A stretch of 64,000 bases of DNA from Gammaproteobacteria bacterium (GCA_030147845.1 JASBUN010000058.1:124001-188000), one strand, 5' to 3'. Counted from the first letter of the stretch, positions 53,092 through 62,388 are shown. The notes: generated by a model not told the origin, from the sequence alone. Numbers and translations are program-made.

Positions 53092-54567
53092 TTATCGCTT
53101 ATCCAGATAAGCGTACCAGCGCAATTTAGACGAGGCCTTAATGTAATAAGGGCTCGACGGTCCCACCAGCTCAAGCACACGCCGCCATTTCTTTCTCGCC
53201 TCACCGAGATCGATAGTCTCAAGCCGATAACCTTCACGGAATATCGTACGCGCCTGCACATCCGCGGCCCGCAAGGACACGATTGCTTTACTGTGCGGAT
53301 TTATCGCTGCGGCGCGCCGCCAATTACGATAGGCATCCTGTAGTCGACCTTCACGTACGGCCGCGCTGGCACGCATAATATACTCAGTGGTTACCGTGCG
53401 CATGACGTCCTGTGCATAGATGCTGCGCGCGCCCGAAAACAATGCCCGTTCACCATTTAGAAACTGCAGCCAAGCAGAAAACCCGATTTTCTTTTTTCCG
53501 TTCTTGAAGGCGCGCTGACCCTCCAGATAGTCGGCGTAAATTTTTTCGATTCCTCGCGCTAGTTCGCTCGCCTTCACTCGCCGAGCGTCGTCAAGATCAG
53601 TTTGGCTTGCCGTTTCCCGCAATGCCACCAGCGCTTTCGGGGCGTGGCCTTGGAGATAGACGGAACGCGCATGTTCTATGCCAGCCACATCACGCTGAGA
53701 CGTACGCGCGCGATTCGGCTTTCGCGACACACCGGCGGTTGAGCGTGAATGATCACTGGCCACTACACCCGGGCGGCGCGAAGACTTGACATTGACCGGC
53801 ATAGTGTCGACGGTATTTTTTGGCCGCCCGACAGGCATCGACGCAGCGCGCGCCGGTGTAACTTCATTCGAAACAATTGATGAGGACAATTCAGTCGCAG
53901 GCTTTGAACGACGAACGGCTTCCTGGCCGGAGTCAACGATTAACTTGCTTTCAACGATTTTTACTCGCTGCCCATTGTAAAGTTGATACCCCACAACCGA
54001 TGCACCCACTGCTGATACCGCGAACATCCCAGCGACCCAATACCATGCCGCGCCTTTACGCACGTTGTGCGTCGTCGCTAACGGATTCGGTTTACCCGAC
54101 GCTGCACTGCGTAACTTTGGCGAACCTGATGATGTGCCAAAAACAAGTGTCGCCTCACCAATTTCGATCCGATCGTCATCTCCAAGCAAAACGCGTTGGA
54201 CACAATGACCATTCACACGCAAGCCGTTAAGGCTTGATGCATCTTCAGCAATAAAGCCGGCCTCGACGCGACTAATAATCGCGTGTCGTCTCGATACGCC
54301 AGCGCCATGAAAAACCAAGTCGCATTCGTTAGACCGTCCAATAGTGTATGGAAATCGATCGATATATACGCGTTTAGCGCTGGCTACTTCGCGTAGCCAT
54401 GCAACGCGCGGCTGCTCAAGAACCGCAGGCAAAAGCATGGTCTTGTCCGCATCAGAACATTGCGCTTTTTCACCGATATAGTTAGAACCGGAGCGCTCAA
54501 CGAGACTCAACGCGCCGAGAGTTGGCGTAACAGATTTTCCGTCGCACCGTTGGCCCGCGGTACTCAT
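53092..54567 (-). CDS. FHA-domain membrane protein with TPR-like C-terminus
   Basis: This 491-residue protein has an FHA domain at about 64-145: YTIGRSNECDL with the phosphothreonine-binding Arg, SRRHA and SLNG. A single membrane helix (about 174-195, AWYWVAGMFAVSAVGASVVG) is followed by a low-complexity linker and a helical, TPR-like C-terminal third (EGRLQDAYRNWRRAAAINPH). The topology puts FHA in the cytoplasm and the repeats in the periplasm. It overlaps the DUF192 stop by 4 bp (ATGA). A role in linking phosphorylation to pilus assembly is inferred. Confidence 0.85.
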   Translation of the reverse strand: MSTAGQRCDGKSVTPTLGALSLVERSGSNYIGEKAQCSDADKTMLLPAVLEQPRVAWLREVASAKRVYIDRFPYTIGRSNECDLVFHGAGVSRRHAIISRVEAGFIAEDASSLNGLRVNGHCVQRVLLGDDDRIEIGEATLVFGTSSGSPKLRSAASGKPNPLATTHNVRKGAAWYWVAGMFAVSAVGASVVGYQLYNGQRVKIVESKLIVDSGQEAVRRSKPATELSSSIVSNEVTPARAASMPVGRPKNTVDTMPVNVKSSRRPGVVASDHSRSTAGVSRKPNRARTSQRDVAGIEHARSVYLQGHAPKALVALRETASQTDLDDARRVKASELARGIEKIYADYLEGQRAFKNGKKKIGFSAWLQFLNGERALFSGARSIYAQDVMRTVTTEYIMRASAAVREGRLQDAYRNWRRAAAINPHSKAIVSLRAADVQARTIFREGYRLETIDLGEARKKWRRVLELVGPSSPYYIKASSKLRWYAYLDKR

Positions 54568-54977
54568 CCGGCCGACTCCGGCGCCGCCATCAATTGCTCT
54601 TCTTCGAACTCGAGTTTATCACCGATTCTCAACCCACTGCGACGGACCGTTCCACTGGGGAGTTCCAACACTGAGCATGTATGTCGATGTGCCGGACATA
54701 AGCGAAATGGCGCCACTTGAGTAGCCGTCTTGCGGATCCGATTATGGCGGTCGAGAAATACGACGTCGATCGAATAGCGCATACCGATCGTATGTACGGC
54801 CCGACACGGCGCAAGCAGAAGTCCTGAACCGCTGGGCAGTGTGGAGGTTCCCAACAAGCCACGTAGCCGCCGAAACCAATTGTCGGCTAACACGATTCTG
54901 TGAACGATCAGCTCTCCAGTACGGAGGTTTCTGACCGTCCGTACCGCGGCGGCATTAGTAGTAGGCTTCGAAATCAT
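54564..54977 (-). CDS. DUF192 family protein
   Basis: This protein is about 137 residues from ATG 54977, which overlaps the tadC stop (ATGA); ATG 54989 is an in-frame alternative. The DUF192 pattern is clear: ADNWFRRLRGLLGTSTLPSG, GLLLAPCRAVHTIGMRYSID and VVFLDRHNRI, with the conserved Cys-x-x-x-H-T-x-G-M stretch and a terminal GDKLEF. Function is unknown in the family. Its place inside a Tad locus, coupled on both sides, argues for a role in that system. Confidence 0.85.
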   Translation of the reverse strand: MISKPTTNAAAVRTVRNLRTGELIVHRIVLADNWFRRLRGLLGTSTLPSGSGLLLAPCRAVHTIGMRYSIDVVFLDRHNRIRKTATQVAPFRLCPAHRHTCSVLELPSGTVRRSGLRIGDKLEFEEEQLMAAPESAG

Positions 54978-55882
54978 TTGCTGAACCATTGCATCAAAAA
55001 CTCCAGTGAACCGTTATCTACGAGTTTAGTCACGACCGGCACGCCGATAATGATGAACGTCATTGGAAACAACAGAAAAACAAGCGGAAATAGAAGTTTG
55101 ACCGGCGCCCTATTGGCCAGTGTCTCGGCGCGCAAAAATCGCTCCTTTCGGCGTTGTTGTGACTGTTGCAACAAAATGTCGCCAAGCTCACCACCCGACT
55201 CCTCAGCTTGGTTCACGGCAGCGACAAAGTTACCGATAGATCCTAAGCGGACACGACGACCCAAGCCTATTAAAGCATCGTGGCGGTTCACGCCGGTGCG
55301 GGTATCGCGTAAAAATCGTCCGAATTCTTGTTTCAGCGGCCCCGGTGGCATTTTTTCCATTACGTGGTCGATGGCACTCGAAAAATTCAGTCCCGCGCGC
55401 ATACTCAATACCAACAAGTCGAGACAAAAGGGAAACTCGCGTTCGATATGATTTTGTCGGCGCTTGGTCGCATCACGTAGCCAAATGTCCGGGTAAAAAT
55501 AGCCCGCTGGTATCATCAATAATAGAAATCCGATCCACCATAGACCCCGGAAATCCACTACCAAGTACGCATATGCGCAGAGTATTAGACCTATAGCCAA
55601 CCCCATACGACGACAGACAACGAACTCCTCGGCTCTTATCGCATACCCTACCCCCGCCGCATACAAACGATCTCGTATAAGATCTACAGAGTACGATCGC
55701 ATGCCATCGGCGACGCGGTGCGAAAACAAATTGATCACCGGGCGAAGTAATCGGAACAGCACGGGCGGGCGATCGCGCCACGCCTCATCCTCGAGCGCCG
55801 GCCGCTGCATCCGCAGCAACACCACACCTGAAAACAACATTGCCAGTGCGATTGCCATCAAAACAACCGGAATTAACGCCAT
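54974..55882 (-). CDS. tadC: Tad pilus inner-membrane protein TadC
   Basis: This GspF/TadC-type protein is about 302 residues. ATG 55882 is chosen because GGGAG lies 5 nt upstream; ATG 55885 and GTG 55888 are adjacent. Membrane segments are near residues 5-22, 95-130 and 265-290 (LLFPLVFLLFPMTFIIIGVP). The T2SSF signature region is FPFCLDLLVLSMRAGLNFSSAI and AEESGGELGDILLQQS. With TadB it forms the platform under the TadA ATPase. It follows tadB by 16 bp. Confidence 0.93.
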   Translation of the reverse strand: MALIPVVLMAIALAMLFSGVVLLRMQRPALEDEAWRDRPPVLFRLLRPVINLFSHRVADGMRSYSVDLIRDRLYAAGVGYAIRAEEFVVCRRMGLAIGLILCAYAYLVVDFRGLWWIGFLLLMIPAGYFYPDIWLRDATKRRQNHIEREFPFCLDLLVLSMRAGLNFSSAIDHVMEKMPPGPLKQEFGRFLRDTRTGVNRHDALIGLGRRVRLGSIGNFVAAVNQAEESGGELGDILLQQSQQRRKERFLRAETLANRAPVKLLFPLVFLLFPMTFIIIGVPVVTKLVDNGSLEFLMQWFSK

Positions 55883-55898
55883 CATCACTCCCTGTCGA

Positions 55899-56750
55899 TT
55901 AGACGTCGATATTTACTATTTTACGGATCATAAACACTGCTAACGTCATCATGATGCCCAATATCGCCAACGTCACCCACCCCAACGGCTCGGTAAACAA
56001 TGGTTGTATTGACGCTGGATTTTTTCGATATAGCACGGCCAGCAGTAGTACCGGTAGTGCGCCCACGACCCAGCCTTGCATACGACCCATCGCTGTTAGC
56101 GCGCGTATTTTCCCTTCCATCTGCCCTTTCTCTCGTAATGTATCAGCCAGCGTCTCGACGGTATCGGCAAGATTTCCACCCACGGCACGTGAAATAGATA
56201 TCGCCGAGGTCAACAGCTCAACCTCTCCAGAACCAATGCGGCGGCACATATCCGCCAGCGCCTGGTCAAGACCGCGGCCCATACGATATTCGGAAAGAAC
56301 TACCGCGAACTCCTGAGACACGGGCGCAGGTTGTTGAATCACCATCTGCTCGATAGCCCGCATCAAATGCGTTCCTGCGCGTAGCGAAGACGCCATGCTG
56401 GCGAGGCAATCGGGCAGTTGGTAGATAAATCGATCGATTCTCCGTCGACGTATAACTTTCAACACGATCCCAGGCAGTATGGCAATAAATATAATCGAGA
56501 CAATCAACCCGAAAACTCCGGCCAACCACAATCCCAATAGTCCGCCGACCGCAAGCACGATTACATTTGCCCCGAACAGCAATCGTGGATCAAGAAAAAT
56601 AAAAGATGATTTCAATCCGTTTCCGACTCGCGCCAAGAAGCTTTTCCGATAACTTCTTGCTCCGCTAATCAGAAACAGATACGCACACAAGAAGGCGACG
56701 ATACCCGCTACAACGGCCAGATAGATCGACAGTGTCTGTTCGTTAATCAT
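55899..56750 (-). CDS. tadB: Tad pilus inner-membrane protein TadB
   Basis: This 283-residue protein has an N-terminal helix (LAVVAGIVAFLCAYLFLISG), central helices near 65-95 and C-terminal helices. The T2SSF motif region is LPDCLASMASSLRAGTHLMRAI and GNLADTVETLADTLRE. It overlaps the tadA stop by 4 bp. It is paired with TadC as usual in Tad loci. Confidence 0.94.
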   Translation of the reverse strand: MINEQTLSIYLAVVAGIVAFLCAYLFLISGARSYRKSFLARVGNGLKSSFIFLDPRLLFGANVIVLAVGGLLGLWLAGVFGLIVSIIFIAILPGIVLKVIRRRRIDRFIYQLPDCLASMASSLRAGTHLMRAIEQMVIQQPAPVSQEFAVVLSEYRMGRGLDQALADMCRRIGSGEVELLTSAISISRAVGGNLADTVETLADTLREKGQMEGKIRALTAMGRMQGWVVGALPVLLLAVLYRKNPASIQPLFTEPLGWVTLAILGIMMTLAVFMIRKIVNIDV

Positions 56751-58441
56751 CGACCGTTTGCACCATAATCGAGTGGTTCAGCATCCGAACGTTCTGTACC
56801 TCGACCAAACAAGGCCCTATCCAGCATTTCACCAGATGATTCGAGCTCAACATAGAATGAGGGCGCGTATCCAAGACCCGTGAACTCACCGACAATAGCG
56901 CCGCCAGAAGTCCTACCACTTTGACGATATTCAAATATCGGTTGTAACAAAATTACATCGCCCTCCATACCATCAACTTCGGCGATACCGGTGATCCGCC
57001 GCGTACCGTCGCTAAATCGGGTCTGCTGCAAAATAACATCGATTGCCGAGACAATCTGTTCTCTGATCGCGCGTACCGGAAGATCCATACCGGACATCAA
57101 TACCATGACTTCCAGGCGAGACAGAAAATCCCTTGCGGAATTGGCGTGCCCGGTCGTAAGCGATCCGTCGTGGCCAGTGTTCATCGCCTGCAACATATCC
57201 AGCGCTTCACCGCCGCGGCATTCGCCGATCACGATTCGATCCGGTCGCATCCTAAGCGCATTGCGAACCAAGTCGCGAACACTAACCAGCCCCTTGCCCT
57301 CAACGTTCGGTGGCCGACTTTCGAGAGACACGACATGTTGTTGCGATAGCTGTAACTCGGCCGCATCTTCAATAGTAATAATGCGTTCTGTGTCCGGAAT
57401 GAAGTCCGATAAAACGTTAAGCGTGGTGGTCTTACCGGAGCCGGTTCCACCCGAAACAACGATATTTCGACGCGATCGTACGCATATTTCCAAGAAGCTC
57501 GCCATCTCCTTACTAAGCGTACCGAGCTCGACCAAGCGATCAATAGTAAATCTATCCTTGGCGAATTTTCGTATCGTCAGCACAGGTCCGGCCAATGACA
57601 GTGGTGGGATAATCGCATTCACCCGAGAGCCATCACTCAGGCGAGCATCGACCATGGGTGAGGCTTCATCGACGCGACGGCCTAACGGCGTGACAATGCG
57701 CTCGATCGCGCTCATCACGGATGACGCGCTAGAGAACCGCAACGACGTCTTCTCGATTTTCCCGCCGCGTTCGACGTAGACATGGTCTTCGCCGTTAATC
57801 ATAATTTCCGTTACCGTGTCGTCCGCCAGCAGGGGTTCGATGGGCCCCAGACCAATAGCCTCATCGACGATTTCCTTCGTTAGCTGATCGCGGTTTATGT
57901 ACTCGGGTATCTCCAATTTCTCGTTCGCCATTACCACTTCGGCCGCCTGCCTAGCTTCACGACGGAGCTGATCGGTGGAAAACGTATGGAGAATCGTCCG
58001 TTTGTGTAAATCGAGATACTCCAATACCTGCGCATGGATAGCCTGTTTCAAGATTTTCAGGTCATCGCTTTCCTGCAACATTTTCTTGTCGTGATTGTCA
58101 TCTGCAAAGTTCACATCATGTCCATTGTTCAACCGATCCGTTGGGGCCATTTTTTTTGTCGATACCGTTAAGGTCAGTTCACCAATCTGGAACGAATCTC
58201 CCGAATCAAGACGGCGATGACCGATAATGCGCTGCGCGTTGTGCCAAATACCATTAGTGCTGCCAACATCATGAATCGACGCTGCTGTCTCGGACAACAC
58301 GAGTTCCGCATGGCGGCGCGAAACATACCGGTCCAACAACACCACATCACATTCTTTATCCTTGCCGAGTGTATGGACGCCAACATCCAGCTGATACTGG
58401 GTTATTTTCCCCGAACGGGTACAGACGTTAAGTTGATACAT
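56747..58441 (-). CDS. tadA: TadA/CpaF secretion ATPase with N-terminal FHA domain
   Basis: This 564-residue fusion is longer than the usual TadA (~430). Residues 1-95 are an FHA domain with GK near 26-27, SRRHA at 41-45 and STNG at 61-64, the normal phosphothreonine-pocket positions. A helical linker leads to the CpaF-type ATPase from about 190. Walker A is GGTGSGKTTT (331-340), the acidic box lies in DRIVIGECRGGEALDML, and the His box in GSLTTGHANSARDFL. TadA powers Flp pilus assembly. FHA-ATPase fusions are known in some delta-type Tad-like systems but are not standard. Confidence 0.94.
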   Translation of the reverse strand: MYQLNVCTRSGKITQYQLDVGVHTLGKDKECDVVLLDRYVSRRHAELVLSETAASIHDVGSTNGIWHNAQRIIGHRRLDSGDSFQIGELTLTVSTKKMAPTDRLNNGHDVNFADDNHDKKMLQESDDLKILKQAIHAQVLEYLDLHKRTILHTFSTDQLRREARQAAEVVMANEKLEIPEYINRDQLTKEIVDEAIGLGPIEPLLADDTVTEIMINGEDHVYVERGGKIEKTSLRFSSASSVMSAIERIVTPLGRRVDEASPMVDARLSDGSRVNAIIPPLSLAGPVLTIRKFAKDRFTIDRLVELGTLSKEMASFLEICVRSRRNIVVSGGTGSGKTTTLNVLSDFIPDTERIITIEDAAELQLSQQHVVSLESRPPNVEGKGLVSVRDLVRNALRMRPDRIVIGECRGGEALDMLQAMNTGHDGSLTTGHANSARDFLSRLEVMVLMSGMDLPVRAIREQIVSAIDVILQQTRFSDGTRRITGIAEVDGMEGDVILLQPIFEYRQSGRTSGGAIVGEFTGLGYAPSFYVELESSGEMLDRALFGRGTERSDAEPLDYGANGR

Positions 58442-58444
58442 GGC

Positions 58445-59779
58445 TCAATCCAATAGGTTGAATCGCATTGTGTCTTTGCTTCTCTTACGCATTTCCTGCG
58501 CATGTTGAATGAGATCTTTATTCGACTTACTATCGGCATGCACCAAGTGCGGCGTTACCAAGACCACCAACTCGGTTTGCTTATTCTGGAACTGCCTCGA
58601 CTTGAATAGCTCTCCTAAGATGGGAAGATGTCCTAACCCGGGGACCTTATTAACGTCCTTACTGCGTTCATTGGTGAACAGTCCTGAAATGACCATAGTT
58701 TGCCCTTCTCGCACATTCATGTCGGTTTGAGTCTTGCGGCTCAAAAAGCCCGGAATTCCTAAAACCGTCACACTCGGATCTATCGTGCTGACTTCCACTT
58801 CGACGTGTGTGTCTATATAGCCCAACGGATCGGAGGTCGGCGACATGCGTAATATGATGCCGTACTGCTTAAACAGGACGTTTAGGGCGCCTTGTCGGTC
58901 CGTTATTGGAATAGGTACCTCGCCTCCTGCAAGGAACTCGGCCTTGCCGCCACTACGACATGTCAACTTCGGCTCCGCCAACATTCTCGCCTCACCATTT
59001 TGTGCTAACAGATTGATCATCGACGTAATCCGCGTCGAAATACCGAAATAAGGATTGTTGCGGCCAACATCGAGCGGCAGTCCCGGCGAGGAGGATCCGG
59101 TTTTGACCGGGGCGCCAGTGCCACGATAGTATGGATTCGATTGAAAATCGCTGAGATTTGCATAAGTCGGACCTGCAATGAGGTCATTCCAGTCAACCCC
59201 GATTCGCTTCAAATCAGTCTTTTTGACTTCAACTACCTTTACGTCCAAAAAAATCATACCGCGCATGGTGACGCCACCGCCGCTCACCGCATTAATAACG
59301 CTTGGGTTGCGTTTTGCGATCGCATCGACGCGCGCCGTATCTTGCGCTCGTATACTTTGTCCTTCTACGATCACATGCTCTCCGGCCCGGCGCGCCCGCA
59401 CGCCCTCGATGCCACGCAATTGCATTTCCACTTCGCGCAATACTTCCGCCGGGGGCCGTGTAGAGATACGAATAATGCGGTGGTCTTCCTTTCCATCTTT
59501 GCGCCAGACGCGTAAGTCCGTGAGCCCGGCTTGTTTGCCTAGCAGCAAGATCTGGCCGGCATCCTTGAACACTTTTACGTCGGCCAGTTGGCCGTTACCT
59601 ATCGCCACTCGTATTACATTTTTGTAAGCCAAAAGCTCCGTCTGACCGACAACCAATTGTATCGTTCTCGCCTGCTGTAGGCCGGTTGGGGCTGACAATA
59701 CGTTCGGTACCATCGACAACGATATCAATATCAATACTACCGTCTGGCAGCAGGCGCGAGAGCATATTGGCCGTTTCAT
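58445..59779 (-). CDS. rcpA: Tad secretin RcpA/CpaC
   Basis: This 444-residue protein starts at ATG 59779, 2 bp after the cpaB stop; the frame extends to 59827 inside cpaB. It has a signal peptide ending near SAPTG, an N-terminal pilus-assembly domain (TIQLVVGQTELLAY, VRARRAGEHVIVEG) and the secretin core (AEPKLTCRSGGKAEFLAGGE, VREGQTMVISGLF, VPGLGHLPILGELF). It forms the outer-membrane channel. It is co-transcribed with cpaB and tadA. Confidence 0.95.
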   Translation of the reverse strand: MKRPICSRACCQTVVLILISLSMVPNVLSAPTGLQQARTIQLVVGQTELLAYKNVIRVAIGNGQLADVKVFKDAGQILLLGKQAGLTDLRVWRKDGKEDHRIIRISTRPPAEVLREVEMQLRGIEGVRARRAGEHVIVEGQSIRAQDTARVDAIAKRNPSVINAVSGGGVTMRGMIFLDVKVVEVKKTDLKRIGVDWNDLIAGPTYANLSDFQSNPYYRGTGAPVKTGSSSPGLPLDVGRNNPYFGISTRITSMINLLAQNGEARMLAEPKLTCRSGGKAEFLAGGEVPIPITDRQGALNVLFKQYGIILRMSPTSDPLGYIDTHVEVEVSTIDPSVTVLGIPGFLSRKTQTDMNVREGQTMVISGLFTNERSKDVNKVPGLGHLPILGELFKSRQFQNKQTELVVLVTPHLVHADSKSNKDLIQHAQEMRKRSKDTMRFNLLD

Positions 59780-59781
59780 AA

Positions 59782-60561
59782 CTATCTGACACCCCCGCGA
59801 ATGATCTCTACTTTTTGCCCACGCCAACGTGATTTTCCGTACCCAAGCAATGAAGCGATGGTGACGCTCTGTACGGCGGGAAGTTGGTCGTCTTTAGGAG
59901 CGCGGAGCGTCACTGTCAAAGTGCCCGCCTTTCTTGCCTGGGTAATTCGCGCCGCATTTTTCGGACTCACCATAAGCGTAATAGTCTGATATCGGCCCGA
60001 GTTGGATAAACCGCGGTACGTGTCAACCGCGCTACCGGTGGCCAAAACGCGCACGTTGTTTAATAGCAAAATAGTACGGGTTCGGTTGCCATCCCGGAGC
60101 GTTGCAAGCAAGTCGATGTGATTTCCCGGGCTCAATAGTCCGGACATAGACGAAACCACATCGACGGGAAACGTCAACGCCCGTTGGCCGGGCACCACAA
60201 AATGATCAAAGCCGGCGGCTTTGTCTTTTTCTACGTGCGATAACAGGATAGGTTCACCGCTACCGACGGCATTCACCAGCCGCCGTCCAACAACGCCATT
60301 TACCTGTGCTGGCCGTACGGCACTCGAACTCACAAAATCGCGAGGAATTGGCCTGACGGCCAGATCATCGTAGCGAAGCAAATCACCGGTGCGCAGGTTA
60401 TGCTTCGGAACGACTATTTTTACCGGCCTGTAGCGTAGATCTATTTTATCCTGATAATCCCGGACGCTATTTTTGATATAGCGACTCGTAAAATAGGCGG
60501 CAGCGCCGCCGCTGATTACCGCCCCCACCAGTAGCCACGTGGTTGCTCGAGTAACTACCAT
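59782..60561 (-). CDS. cpaB: Flp pilus assembly protein CpaB/RcpC
   Basis: This 259-residue protein starts at ATG 60561 behind a strong GAGGGGGG site; the frame extends to 60645 without similarity. One N-terminal helix (TWLLVGAVISGGAAAYF) precedes a SAF domain (PKHNLRTGDLLRYDDLAVRP) and the CpaB core (VVPGQRALTFPVDVVSSMSG). RcpC/CpaB is a periplasmic partner of the secretin. It is the first of the core Tad genes after the pseudopilins. Confidence 0.94.
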   Translation of the reverse strand: MVVTRATTWLLVGAVISGGAAAYFTSRYIKNSVRDYQDKIDLRYRPVKIVVPKHNLRTGDLLRYDDLAVRPIPRDFVSSSAVRPAQVNGVVGRRLVNAVGSGEPILLSHVEKDKAAGFDHFVVPGQRALTFPVDVVSSMSGLLSPGNHIDLLATLRDGNRTRTILLLNNVRVLATGSAVDTYRGLSNSGRYQTITLMVSPKNAARITQARKAGTLTVTLRAPKDDQLPAVQSVTIASLLGYGKSRWRGQKVEIIRGGVR

Positions 60562-60610
60562 GTATCCCCCCCTCAACAAGTCCCTGTTTTGTGTGCCATG
60601 AGCAGTGCTG

Positions 60611-60868
60611 CTAATACGGTTGTCCGATCGCCCAAATGTATTCATCTTGGTGTTCTGACAAGCGATTCATCACAAACCCAATCCCATGCCACAGCACGAT
60701 CAGTGCTAACAATACGACAACATATTCCACTACCGCACCGCCACGTTGAACACGTGCGTTTACGTGACAGTGAGCGTGCCCGGCTAATTCATTCCCTTTA
60801 CCCAGTTCACTAGTATCAGAACGCCTAAACCGGTGCGATCGTTCTTTGCCGAAATGGTTATCTGGCAT
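60611..60868 (-). CDS. Flp/TadE-like mini-pilin candidate
   Basis: This 85-residue protein starts at ATG 60868, with AGAGGA about 9 nt upstream, although this overlaps the preceding gene by 85 bp. An unusually long 43-residue basic leader precedes RGGAVVEYVVVLLALIVL. Cleavage between the two glycines would leave Glu at +5 and Tyr at +6, as in Flp pilins and TadE pseudopilins, and a hydrophobic helix follows. It could be the major pilin of this system or a minor one. Confidence 0.7.
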   Translation of the reverse strand: MPDNHFGKERSHRFRRSDTSELGKGNELAGHAHCHVNARVQRGGAVVEYVVVLLALIVLWHGIGFVMNRLSEHQDEYIWAIGQPY

Positions 60869-61500
60869 CGTTGCGATCCTCTTTGAAAATTAAGCTGCCG
60901 ACGATTTCCTGCAGAACGGCTCACCGTAGACTGCAGCGTCCAACTTTGTCGAATCAACGTAGTCTCCATCCATGTGGCATTAAAATGGACCGATCGACGA
61001 CTTTTCAAGAATAAGGTTTCCGCCTTAACGCCAGCGTCAACAGATTCAACTTTTGTCAACAAATCGGTCTCTGGCGGCAGCGGGAACTTGCTGCTGAAAT
61101 CATATTCCGACGCCCTCAAGAAACGCGTTACCACCAATACACCCTCAGAACCACCGTCGACATCCCGGACCTGCACCGTATCGTAGAACTGCCGGTGTCC
61201 AACGCCGATAACTTCGAATTGACCTGTCGTTGAATGGGCTACGCGGACAGCACCTTTGCCCTTCCAGCGCGATGCGTAATAATGCATCACCGTAGTTGCA
61301 GAACTTCCTATCGAAAATCTACGTATGCTCATGGGTATGCCGTTATATATCATGTTCCTCGCGACCCACTCTAAGCGCATACCCGGCATGATATCGAGTA
61401 CGGGTAACTCACCACCGCGGGCCACATCGCTGAACACCAACGCCTGCGTTATCATCGTAGACACAGTTAACACGCTGATATGGAGATATTTCCGCGACAT
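60784..61500 (-). CDS. Secreted protein of the Tad locus, function unknown
   Basis: This 238-residue protein has a hydrophobic N-terminal signal (LHISVLTVSTMITQALVFS) and a predicted periplasmic beta-rich body without known domains. Motifs that may help a search are MHYYASRWKGKGAVRVAHST and GVLVVTRFLRASEYDFSSKF. It sits between the TadE-like and mini-pilin genes, so a role in pilus biogenesis or secretion is likely but unproven. Confidence 0.65.
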   Translation of the reverse strand: MSRKYLHISVLTVSTMITQALVFSDVARGGELPVLDIMPGMRLEWVARNMIYNGIPMSIRRFSIGSSATTVMHYYASRWKGKGAVRVAHSTTGQFEVIGVGHRQFYDTVQVRDVDGGSEGVLVVTRFLRASEYDFSSKFPLPPETDLLTKVESVDAGVKAETLFLKSRRSVHFNATWMETTLIRQSWTLQSTVSRSAGNRRQLNFQRGSQRCQITISAKNDRTGLGVLILVNWVKGMN

Positions 61501-61506
61501 ATCTCA

Positions 61507-62388
61507 TTATTTCCTATATTCGGGCAACAATTCGCGTGAACTCGCTACCGTATCGACGTAATCCGCATGGAGTCCTTCGCCGAATAAAAATGAATAGGGT
61601 GCCATCGACAGTAGCCCGAACGTCTTTGCGCCGGCTACGGCTGTACAACCGACGATCTCCTCCGGCACCAGATTTCCAATACGTTTACGTAATGCCGACT
61701 CGTCACTCGGTGCTGCCCATGCGTCCGAAAGGATGGCTCCCTTTGCTTGTATGTCGAGCAATCCTCCGCTCACCGTGAAATCATTAATTGATGCAGTCAC
61801 AGTAGCAACAGCATATGTCCTTCCACCAAGGTTTAAGCCATGCGACAAATCTATCCCTGGTAAACCCGCGCAGCCCGGAACGGCGCTTCCCAACTTAGTC
61901 GTCACCGACGACGCCGAAGAAGCCAGGCCGCCAAACACCGGAATTCCACTATAGGCGACGTTGTCGACACCTGGTTTAGGCACAGGTGAGGTTCGTTCCT
62001 CGATCGCGTTACCATTGATGCTGCGAACTAACGCACGCCGCTTGTAATCTCGCCACAATGTATTCGTGGTGGCTCCTGTCGCTCCTACCGCCTGTAACGG
62101 ATTTCCAAATAACCGCCACTGAATCTCGCGTCCTATCGAGTTATCCGACTTATGATTTTCGCCGTCGTTCCAGCCAGCGCGAGCGTCAGACCACACGGTG
62201 CGTTCCCACACCGCGTAGCGATTAGCCAAAATAGTATTCTGTTTCAGGTCAATGTACTTCCCGAGCAACGGGACGGTAATAAATACCGGCACGAAAAACG
62301 CCATTGAAATAAGAAACTCCGTCATGGCTTGTCCGCGGCAGGCACCGGCGCCTGACCTCAGAACGCAGCGCATCAAATTACCGCGCAT
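61507..62388 (-). CDS. TadE-like pseudopilin
   Basis: This is a protein of about 293 residues; ATG 62388 is chosen, the frame extends to 62445, and ATG 62373 is another option. Near the N-terminus it has the class III prepilin pattern CRGQAMTEFLISMAFFVPVF: cleavage after Gly gives Glu at +5 before a hydrophobic helix. The rest is a large extracellular domain of unknown type with Cys in VPGCAGLPG and VGCTAVAG. It is much larger than a typical TadE, closer to TadF/TadG. Confidence 0.75.
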   Translation of the reverse strand: MRGNLMRCVLRSGAGACRGQAMTEFLISMAFFVPVFITVPLLGKYIDLKQNTILANRYAVWERTVWSDARAGWNDGENHKSDNSIGREIQWRLFGNPLQAVGATGATTNTLWRDYKRRALVRSINGNAIEERTSPVPKPGVDNVAYSGIPVFGGLASSASSVTTKLGSAVPGCAGLPGIDLSHGLNLGGRTYAVATVTASINDFTVSGGLLDIQAKGAILSDAWAAPSDESALRKRIGNLVPEEIVGCTAVAGAKTFGLLSMAPYSFLFGEGLHADYVDTVASSRELLPEYRK

